From the NCBI GenBank assembly GCA_020054355.1, contig JAGVLI010000286.1, positions 1 to 10,118 of the forward strand: a stretch of 10,118 nucleotides of DNA. Direction: 5' to 3'. The notes under the pieces are model-generated. The model saw nothing but the letters and a program-made list of their open reading frames with translations. It was not told where the DNA came from and did no database searches. Made by a program: the position numbers and the translations under genes. Of the stretch, positions 4,944-10,118 are shown piece after piece. This DNA is from Planctomycetales bacterium. GTDB taxonomy: Bacteria > Planctomycetota > Planctomycetia > Gemmatales > Gemmataceae. Position 1 is the stretch's first letter, and each line of letters opens with the position of its first letter.

Positions 4944-5660
4944 ATGACGGAACAAGAGTGGTTGAACAGCACCGATCCCGTAAGAATGTTGCAGGCCCTT
5001 CGCGGTAACGTTCGCGAGCGCAAGCTGGGACTTTTCGCTCTCGCCTGTTGCCAGGAATTGGTGGGCAACGCACTGGATCCGCAAACGCGCGACGCGCTGG
5101 CCTTTGTGGAATACCTCGCCGAAACCGAGGGCTTGAGGTCAAGAAAGGCAATTACGCGCATACCGCCCGGCCAGGTCGTGATCGATTGCGGTGCCAGCGA
5201 ACCTGTACCTGTGGTACGGCTCGGCAATTTCGAGGACCGGAACATCGACCTGGCTTGTCTTCCTCCAGTGCTCTCCGAAGTGCTGCGACGCTTGGGTTGC
5301 GGCGGCGCGGCAGTCTGGTGGCTTGAGCCAATGACACTGGAGTTTGCACAGAACGGCCTTATTTCGCCGCGTCAGGCCGACATTCTGCGCGATGTGGTGC
5401 GAGGGTCATCCCGTCCAGTGGTGCTGCGAGCCCCCTGGTTGCGGTGGAATGATGGCGTGCTGCAACGCCTCGCTGAAGCGATCTATCGGGATCGAGCCTT
5501 CAATCAGCTGCCCTTCCTGCACGATGCCTTGCTGGACGCGGGGTGTGATGACGATGAGTTGCTCGGACACTGCCGTCAGCCAGGCGACCATGTACGAGGG
5601 TGCTGGCTGATCGACCTGCTGCTCGACAAGAAGCAAGGCAGCAACGACCGATCACCCTGA
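4944..5660 (+). CDS. MTEQEW-family protein, long form (Gemmata-type, function unknown)
   Basis: A 238-residue member of the same family as the 3164-3574 protein. The N-terminus, MTEQEWLNSTDPVRML then RERKLGLFALACC (Cys35, Cys36), matches the common Gemmata-group form 'MTEAEWL..TDP..ML.FLRG..S.RKLRLFACACC' as I remember it. The middle (about 60-140) contains a variable part with VLRRLGCGGAAVWWLEP. The C-terminal domain (143-230) has RQADILRDVVRG, LAEAIYRDRAFNQLPFLHDALLDAGC (split as LAEAIYRDRAFNQLP and FLHDALLDAGC), HCRQPGDHVRGCW and IDLLLDKK. Cys201, His209, Cys210, His216 and Cys220 repeat exactly the Cys/His spacing of the shorter copy. No signal peptide or membrane segment; it should be cytoplasmic. 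GAGG (4932-4935) overlaps the preceding stop and lies eight bases before the ATG. Function unknown. Confidence 0.88.
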   Translation: MTEQEWLNSTDPVRMLQALRGNVRERKLGLFALACCQELVGNALDPQTRDALAFVEYLAETEGLRSRKAITRIPPGQVVIDCGASEPVPVVRLGNFEDRNIDLACLPPVLSEVLRRLGCGGAAVWWLEPMTLEFAQNGLISPRQADILRDVVRGSSRPVVLRAPWLRWNDGVLQRLAEAIYRDRAFNQLPFLHDALLDAGCDDDELLGHCRQPGDHVRGCWLIDLLLDKKQGSNDRSP

Positions 5661-5680
5661 AGTTAGTGTTCGCTAGTCCT

Positions 5681-5699
5681 TATTGATTCTCATTGAGAC
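5681..5699 (-). promoter_or_regulatory. Fur-box-like sequence between convergent genes
   Basis: Read on the minus strand this holds AATGAGAATCAAT, matching the Fur core AATGATAATCATT at 11 of 13 bases; over the full 19-base consensus I count about 12 matches. It lies in a short AT-rich patch between two converging gene ends, where it has no obvious target. Next to it ACTGAC (5698-5703) and GTCAGT (5712-5717) form a six-base hairpin. The remaining 5661-5784 interval shows no gene. Confidence 0.2.
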
Positions 5700-5784
5700 T
5701 GACGGAGGGGTGTCAGTGATATGAGATGAAACGAATCGGTTGGGCGTGCCAAGCCGCCGGCGGCGCGGGAGCGGCCGCGTCCGG

Positions 5785-7074
5785 TCAGTACGTCAGTTCC
5801 AGCCCGAAGGTCAGACCCTGCGCCCAGAAGCTCGTTTGCCGTCCCGGAAAGCCCGGACGCAGCGGCCCCATCACGCCCGCCGGCGCGAGCGTGCTGAGAA
5901 AGCCTGTCCGCGTCGGGTTGATGACCCGGTCGATCTGGTCGCCCGGCCGGAGTACCGGGTCCAGGTACAGGAAGTCGTAGCCAATCCAGCCCCGAGCCCA
6001 GCTCGTCAACCGGCCGCCCAGGCTGACTTCCACCTCGGGAATCACGGCCAGCCGGTCGCGCTCGTACTTGCCGATATTGGTCGGCTGGGCAAAGATGCCG
6101 CCCAGGTAGCCGAACGGCGTTCCCGCCGTGCCCAGGATCGAAAAGGCCATGCCGTCGATGGCCGCCTCTTGGTGCATTCTGCCCAGGGCCAGTTTGGCCG
6201 ACGCGCTCAACACCAACGGCCCCGATGACCAGTCGAGGCGCGTGCCGACCTGACCGCCGTAGAACTGGTTCCGCGTGTCGAACTGGTCGGTGAAATCGTA
6301 GATGCGAACGGAGGTGCGCCCGTCGAACGTCAACCGTTCGTGCAGCTCCAGATAGCGGAACCCGCCCAGCAGGGTGAGGCGAAATTCACCCGCCGTGCCG
6401 CTCGACCAGATGCCCGACACTTCCGCTCCTTCGAGCCGGCTGCTCAGGCGCAGCCGAAACGCGCCCGGCACGCCGGGCTGCAGGAGCGGCTCGCCGCTCG
6501 CGACGGTGGGAAACAGCGGGCCCAGCGCTTCGCTGTTGCTGACCGTGGAAAATGTCGGGACGCCGATGAAGGGTGCGTCCACTTCGGCCCCGCCGGACAC
6601 GAATTGCTCCGCATTCCGGCTGGCCAGGTAGCCGTAAGTCCCTTCCACGCCGAACTGGCCGTTCTCGTCCAGCCAGGCCCCCAGTCGGAACCGGCCGCCG
6701 GAGTGCGCGCCCAGGTCGATAGGGTCGTTGCCGATCAGGACCGCTGTTCCCGGCGTGCCGAGCACCGGCAAGACGGTCGGGTTGGCGCTGACCAGCGGCA
6801 CGGGCAAGGGGCTGTCCTTGACCCACCAGAGCAGGTACTCGGCGCTGGCCCACAGACCCCGGCCGGTCGTCTCGGTCGCTGGAGCTTCCACCAAGGGCGC
6901 GGTCGCTGCCGCCGCCGCTGGTTCCTGAGCTTGAACCAGGATCACGCTGGGCATGCCTGACCAACCTGCGGACATTGGGTAGCCCCAACTCGGCGTCGGG
7001 TAAGGCATCTGGGCCAGCGACAGGCTCGCTCCCGCAAGCCAGACAGCCAGTGCTGTTCCGAAGACCTTCCTCAT
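5785..7074 (-). CDS. BBP7-family outer membrane beta-barrel protein
   Basis: A 429-residue protein of the BBP7 family, a predicted outer-membrane beta-barrel family typical of planctomycetes. A signal peptide (MRKVFGTALAVWLAGASLSLAQ, given as MRKVFGTALAVW and LAGASLSLAQ, residues 1-22) is followed by a Pro/Ala-rich linker to about 70. The family hallmark GLWASAEYLLWWVKDSPLP (73-91) opens the barrel: a transmembrane strand and the region that usually continues into short-chain polar loops. Alternating strands follow, for example GRFRLGAWLD, FGVEGTYGYL, FRLTLLGGFRYLEL and FYGGQVGTRLDW. The chain ends in GLTFGLELTY, a terminal aromatic residue as expected for insertion by the barrel assembly machinery. 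The ATG at 7074 is chosen because the signal peptide starts there and GGAGG (7085-7089, minus strand) sits just upstream. A longer in-frame extension to 7494 has no such support. Its ligand or role, porin or structural, is unknown. Confidence 0.9.
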   Translation of the reverse strand: MRKVFGTALAVWLAGASLSLAQMPYPTPSWGYPMSAGWSGMPSVILVQAQEPAAAAATAPLVEAPATETTGRGLWASAEYLLWWVKDSPLPVPLVSANPTVLPVLGTPGTAVLIGNDPIDLGAHSGGRFRLGAWLDENGQFGVEGTYGYLASRNAEQFVSGGAEVDAPFIGVPTFSTVSNSEALGPLFPTVASGEPLLQPGVPGAFRLRLSSRLEGAEVSGIWSSGTAGEFRLTLLGGFRYLELHERLTFDGRTSVRIYDFTDQFDTRNQFYGGQVGTRLDWSSGPLVLSASAKLALGRMHQEAAIDGMAFSILGTAGTPFGYLGGIFAQPTNIGKYERDRLAVIPEVEVSLGGRLTSWARGWIGYDFLYLDPVLRPGDQIDRVINPTRTGFLSTLAPAGVMGPLRPGFPGRQTSFWAQGLTFGLELTY

Positions 7075-7077
7075 GAG

Positions 7078-7091
7078 CTCCTCCGGAGGAG
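7078..7091. promoter_or_regulatory. Perfect palindrome covering the BBP7 ribosome binding site
   Basis: CTCCTCCGGAGGAG is a 14-base perfect palindrome ending four bases upstream of the BBP7 start codon. Its GGAGGAG half is the Shine-Dalgarno sequence of the minus-strand gene and its other half is complementary to it. As there is no loop, intramolecular masking would need the central bases to open, so pairing between two transcripts or chance is equally possible. Confidence 0.35.
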
Positions 7092-7094
7092 GCA

Positions 7095-7253
7095 AACGGC
7101 AGGATGCGAAAGGAGTGCTGTTCGTACTATCGGTATTGGTCGGGCGGAATCTAACGAAAATAACGGGGCCTGGACTTTTTCCCATTTTGTCGCCAAGGAG
7201 CCTGCTGCTGGCCTCCGCGCTGTCCGTGGCCAGCCGCCCGGCCCGCAACCGCC
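7095..7253. other. BBP7 upstream region, no gene seen
   Basis: About 160 bases upstream of BBP7 that are more AT-rich (7120-7195) than their surroundings. On the minus strand GATAGT with a poor -35 (TTAGAT) 17 bases away is the best promoter candidate, which is weak. I see no RNA gene or long repeat. The interval may include the eroded front part of the MTEQEW-family remnant that follows, but I cannot align it. Confidence 0.4.
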
Positions 7254-7437
7254 GATCCTGCCTGGCTCGCTGCCACCGTCGTTTCGCCCGCCACCGCCAT
7301 TTACGACGACCGCGCCTTCGACCGGTTGCCGATGCCCTCGAAGACGCCGGCTGCTCGAACGCCGACATCCTGAAGCACAGCCGCCAACCGGGAGAACATG
7401 TTCGAGGATGCTGGTGCGTGGACCTGGTTTTGGGAAG
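7254..7437 (+). pseudogene. Frameshifted remnant of a third MTEQEW-family gene
   Basis: About 61 codons of the family's C-terminal domain survive in two frames. From 7254 the DNA reads DPAWLAATVV, then IYDDRAFDRL, matching DPAWLTPTVI and AERAFDRL of the 3164-3574 protein. Around 7326-7331 roughly ten bases are missing and the reading frame shifts; from 7328 it continues ADALEDAGCSNADILKH, then SRQPGEHVRGCW and VDLVLG to about 7437. The second cysteine of the Cys/His pattern is Ser here. No family start codon or N-terminus is recognisable upstream, and the frame after VDLVLG runs on without the usual stop. It is therefore a dead third copy. Confidence 0.8.
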
Positions 7438-7440
7438 ATC

Positions 7441-7599
7441 CGGAAAGCGCAGCCAGCGCGTGCAAGGCCGCGAACGGTGGCGTTTTTGGCCCATTTCTCA
7501 TACATTTTTAACCGCGCAAGTTCCCGAACAGGGTCCGTTCCCCACACAGAAGAGGCGGGTCGAACGGTCAGACCCACACCAACCACAAAGGAGCGGAAC
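7441..7599 (+). promoter_or_regulatory. Leader and probable promoter region of the small secreted protein
   Basis: This gene-free stretch includes an AT-rich patch at 7480-7512 with CATACATTTTTAA-like composition, the most likely promoter location. TACATT could be a -10 element, but no good -35 lies at the right distance. The downstream part is the untranslated leader ending in the strong ribosome binding site AAAGGAG (7587-7593). Confidence 0.3.
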
Positions 7600-7950
7600 A
7601 TGTTGCGGAACACCATCTTCACCCTGGCAACGGTCGCGGGCCTGACGGGCGCCCTGGCCTTCACCCCCAAGGCGGCAGCGCAGAACTTCGGCGTCGGTTA
7701 CCACAACGGCAACGGCACGGCCGTCGGCATCCGCATCGGCGGGCCGAGCTATTATCCGCCGGTGTACGGCTATCCGAGCCAGAGTTACTATCCGCCGGTC
7801 GTCCACGACCGCCAATACCACGTGTACTACCGCGCCGGCCACTCGGAACCCTGGCGGCTGTACAGCACCTACGACAGCCAGCACCGGGCGAGCCGGATCG
7901 AGGATTACCTGGAAGCGCGCGGCTACAACGCCCGCATCGCTCATCAGTAA
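7600..7950 (+). CDS. Small secreted tyrosine-rich protein
   Basis: A 116-residue exported protein of unknown function. The signal peptide (residues 1-27) ends in KAAA before Gln28. The mature chain starts with a Gly/Asn/Tyr-rich segment containing SYYPPV twice (50-55 and 62-67), then a compact C-terminal domain (72-116) QYHVYYRAGHSEPWRLYSTY, DSQHRASRIEDYLEARGYNARI. That domain (YxVYYR....PW.LY.TY.S...A..IE.YLE.RGY.A.I) resembles small domains seen at the ends of planctomycete secreted proteins and is faintly SPOR-like; I cannot confirm a relation. The start is secure: AAAGGAG lies six bases before the ATG. A terminator follows 28 bases after the stop, so it is a single-gene transcript. Confidence 0.87.
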   Translation: MLRNTIFTLATVAGLTGALAFTPKAAAQNFGVGYHNGNGTAVGIRIGGPSYYPPVYGYPSQSYYPPVVHDRQYHVYYRAGHSEPWRLYSTYDSQHRASRIEDYLEARGYNARIAHQ

Positions 7951-7978
7951 CCAAAGCGTCACGGACGACCTGAATTAC

Positions 7979-8014
7979 CAGGCCCACGGGAGGAACCCGT
8001 GGGCCTGTTTGGTT
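7979..8014 (+). terminator. Intrinsic terminator
   Basis: CAGGCCCACGGG (7979-7990) pairs perfectly over 12 bases with CCCGTGGGCCTG (7996-8007), closing a five-base loop AGGAA, followed by TTTGGTT. The stem is very strong and the T tract short. It lies just after the small secreted protein and before the next promoter. Confidence 0.85.
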
Positions 8015-8042
8015 GCGCGGGCTGTGACGAAGACTCTATAAT
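8013..8042 (+). promoter_or_regulatory. Promoter of the SNF2-family gene
   Basis: A perfect -10 hexamer TATAAT (8037-8042) stands out in GC-rich DNA; TTGCGC (8013-8018) at an 18-base spacing is a weak -35 element. Transcription would begin near 8049. The leader contains a small hairpin, ACGCTT (8067-8072) with AAGCGT (8078-8083), before the ribosome binding site at 8100-8105. Confidence 0.5.
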
Positions 8043-8113
8043 GCCGGCTGGGTCAATCCGGGGGAAACGCTTCTTCAAAGCGTCGCGAACCGGGAAGTGA
8101 AGGAGTCCAGCCG

Positions 8114-10118
8114 GTGCTCCGCGAAGAACAGATCGACCTCCGCCGTCAGCGCGCCGTCGAGAGCAATTTCCGCATTCAGAACCTCGGACGCAATCGCGTC
8201 TTCAGCGATTACCAGGTCACCAATCCGGCCACCGGCGGCCAGTATCGGGTGGCCGTGCGCGGCTTCGAGGTCGGCGACAATGCCTGCACTTGCCCCGATT
8301 TTCGCACGAACACGCTCGGCACCTGCAAGCACATCGAAGCCGTGCTGGCCACGCTCAGCCAGGAGGCCCCCGAACGCCTCAAGCAGCGCAAGGCCGCCGT
8401 CACCCGCCCGGAAGTTTATCTGCAATACGGCGAACAACTCCGGCTTTGCTTGCTGCTGCCGCCGCGCCATTCCGATCAGCTCGGCGAACTGGCGACGGCC
8501 TTCTTCGACGAACGCGGACGCTGGCAAGGCGAGGGCGGCGACCGCTATGCCGCGCTGCTCGAAGCCATTCAGCAGGTGCCGGAGCCGGTGACGATCCTCT
8601 CCGACGCGATGGAGTTCATCGACCGCGAAATCGACCGCGACGAACTGGCCAAGCTGGAACAGCGTCTGCTCGAACGGCTGGAGCAGGGCGAGGGCGACCT
8701 CGAACTCGAACTGCTGAACGTGCCGCTCTATCCGTATCAGATGCGCGGCGCGCTGTTCCTGGCTTGCCGGGGCCGGTCGATCCTCGGCGACGACATGGGC
8801 CTGGGCAAGACGGTCCAGACCCTGGCGGCGGTCGAACTGCTGGCGAAAGAGCGGGGCATCGAGCGCGTGCTGGTGGTGGCGCCGGCTTCGGTGAAATATC
8901 AGTGGGAAACGGAGATCAAGAAGTTCACCGCGCGGCCGGTGCAGGTCATCGACGGCAGCTCGAAACAGCGCCGCGGCCAGTACGGCAAGCCGACCTTCTA
9001 TCGGCTCATCAACTACGAGGCGGTGGTCAAGGACCTGGAATCGCTCAACGCCTGGCAGCCCGACCTGATCGTGCTCGACGAGGCCCAGCGCATCAAGAAC
9101 TGGGAAGCGAAGACCTCGCAGGCCGTCAAGAAGCTGCGGAGCAAATACGCCATCGTCCTCACGGGCACGCCGCTGGAAAACAAGCTCGAAGAGTTATACA
9201 GCATCGTGCAGTTCGTCGATGACCGCCGTCTGGGGCCGGCCTTCCAGTTCCTGCACGATCATCGCCTGCTCGACGACGAGGGCAAGCTGCAAGGCTACCG
9301 CCGGCTCGACGAGGTCCGCGACAAGCTGGCCCCGGTCTTCTTGCGACGAACGCGCGCCGAAGTGCTGAAGCAATTGCCCGAACGCACCGACAGTACCGTC
9401 TACGTCGAGATGAGCGAAACCCAGCGGGAAGCCTACGACGAGCAGCAAACGACGCTGGCCCGCCTCGTCAGCAAGCCCTACCTGAGCGAGATCGACCGGC
9501 GGCGGATCATGTGCTGCATCACCAACCTGCGGATGCTCTGCGACAGCACCTTCCTCTTCGACAAGAAGACGCACGTCTCGCCGAAGCTGGACGAACTGGC
9601 GGAGCTGCTGCGCGACCTGCTCGCTTCCGGGCCGCATAAGGCGGTGATCTTCAGCCAGTGGGAAATCATGCTGCAAGAGACGGCAGCGCTGCTCGAACGC
9701 CTGAACATCGGCCATGTGCTGCTGGCCGGCAGCGTGCCGGGCAAGGACCGCCGCGCGCTGATGGAACACTTCCGCGACGAGGAGAGCTGCCGGGTGTTCC
9801 TCAGCACCGATGCGGGCGGCGTCGGCCTGAACCTGCAAGCGGCCGATACCGTCGTGAATCTGGAAGTGCCCTGGAACCCGGCAGTGCGCGAGCAGCGGAT
9901 CGCGCGGGTGCATCGCCTGGGGCAGCATCGGCCGGTGCAGGTCGTCAACCTGGTGACGCGCGGCAGCATCGAGGAGCGCGTGCTGAAGACGGCGGAACTG
10001 AAGAAGTCGCTGTTCGAGGGCGTCTTCGCGGACGGCAGCGACGAAGTCAGCTTCGCCACGCTCGGTCAGAAAACCTTGCTCGACACGGTGCGCGAGCTGG
10101 TGGGGGAGGATGCGCCGC
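8114..10118 (+). CDS. SWIM zinc-finger SNF2-family ATPase/helicase (3' end cut by window)
   Basis: The frame stays open for 668 codons to the right edge. Residues 58-73 form a SWIM zinc finger: Cys58-x-Cys60, ten residues, then Cys71-x-His73. The SNF2 motor follows: Walker A GDDMGLGKT (225-233, Lys232 binds ATP), VLVVAPASVKYQW, the DEAQ box (322-325), TGTPLEN (351-357), then lobe 2 with VIFSQWE (511-517), STDAGGVGLNLQ (564-575) and motif VI EQRIARVHRLGQ (593-604) with arginine fingers Arg598 and Arg601. All motor motifs are intact, so it should be an ATP-driven double-stranded DNA translocase that remodels DNA-protein complexes, as in the bacterial HepA/RapA superfamily; SWIM-SNF2 proteins are widespread in planctomycetes and other bacteria, and their substrates are mostly unknown. 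The GTG start is set by AAGGAG at 8100-8105, eight bases upstream. Motif VI is followed by the usual IEERVL stretch, so only a short tail should be missing. Confidence 0.94.
   Translation, partial: MLREEQIDLRRQRAVESNFRIQNLGRNRVFSDYQVTNPATGGQYRVAVRGFEVGDNACTCPDFRTNTLGTCKHIEAVLATLSQEAPERLKQRKAAVTRPEVYLQYGEQLRLCLLLPPRHSDQLGELATAFFDERGRWQGEGGDRYAALLEAIQQVPEPVTILSDAMEFIDREIDRDELAKLEQRLLERLEQGEGDLELELLNVPLYPYQMRGALFLACRGRSILGDDMGLGKTVQTLAAVELLAKERGIERVLVVAPASVKYQWETEIKKFTARPVQVIDGSSKQRRGQYGKPTFYRLINYEAVVKDLESLNAWQPDLIVLDEAQRIKNWEAKTSQAVKKLRSKYAIVLTGTPLENKLEELYSIVQFVDDRRLGPAFQFLHDHRLLDDEGKLQGYRRLDEVRDKLAPVFLRRTRAEVLKQLPERTDSTVYVEMSETQREAYDEQQTTLARLVSKPYLSEIDRRRIMCCITNLRMLCDSTFLFDKKTHVSPKLDELAELLRDLLASGPHKAVIFSQWEIMLQETAALLERLNIGHVLLAGSVPGKDRRALMEHFRDEESCRVFLSTDAGGVGLNLQAADTVVNLEVPWNPAVREQRIARVHRLGQHRPVQVVNLVTRGSIEERVLKTAELKKSLFEGVFADGSDEVSFATLGQKTLLDTVRELVGEDAP

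Noticed and set aside
7075..7494. N-terminal extension of BBP7 to a 569-residue protein
   Set aside because: The signal peptide would become internal, and the extension is opposite the MTEQEW-family remnant.
9194..9928. 244-codon minus-strand open frame
   Set aside because: It is opposite the conserved SNF2 helicase motifs and has no domain of its own.
8114..10118. SNF2 gene as part of an anti-phage system such as DISARM
   Set aside because: No methylase, phospholipase-D-like, DUF1998 or nuclease gene is next to it on the visible side, and the SWIM-SNF2 form is a common stand-alone protein.

Overview
The window is GC-rich and reads as a planctomycete chromosome, most likely from the Gemmata group (Gemmataceae). 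This inference rests on a BBP7-type outer-membrane beta-barrel protein, two complete copies and one broken copy of a small-protein family I know only from Gemmata-like genomes (N-terminal MTEQEW, C-terminal HVRGCW), and dispersed palindromic repeats between genes. No rRNA, tRNA, CRISPR array or transposase gene was seen.

Layout. (1) 85-831 (+): a short soluble sensor histidine kinase without a visible sensor domain, starting with an ATGA overlap on a possible upstream frame. It converges on a secreted protein of unknown function at 976-1548 (-); the 144 bases between the two stop codons are a symmetric repeat structure. (2) 1549-1811: divergent intergenic region with a good sigma70-like promoter for the minus-strand gene and a perfect 26-bp inverted repeat made of two nested palindromes. 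(3) 1812-3146 (+): a complete cytochrome P450, followed 17 bases later by a small MTEQEW-family gene (3164-3574). (4) 3779-4378 (+): a two-gene unit, DUF433 protein then DUF5615 PIN-like protein, with the order and spacing of a VapBC-like toxin-antitoxin module. (5) 4379-4639: a repeat-rich scar containing a 75-base, 92% identical copy of the P450 3' end, the remnant of a second P450 gene. (6) 4640-5660 (+): a DUF2283 protein and a longer MTEQEW-family protein, tightly coupled. (7) 5785-7074 (-): the BBP7 protein. (8) about 7254-7437 (+): a frameshifted remnant of a third MTEQEW-family gene. (9) 7600-7950 (+): a small secreted tyrosine-rich protein with a strong terminator. (10) 8114 to the window end (+): a SWIM zinc-finger SNF2-family ATPase/helicase, starting at GTG and running off the right edge; it is the longest gene present.

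How it fits together. There is no single pathway. The most informative story is genomic: two P450 3' ends 1.45 kb apart bracket the toxin-antitoxin pair and an MTEQEW gene, and each is followed by an MTEQEW-family gene. This suggests an ancient tandem duplication of a P450 plus small-gene cassette, later interrupted by the toxin-antitoxin pair and palindromic repeats, with loss of most of the second P450. The recurring MTEQEW family carries an invariant Cys/His pattern in its complete copies and is the best candidate for undescribed biology here.
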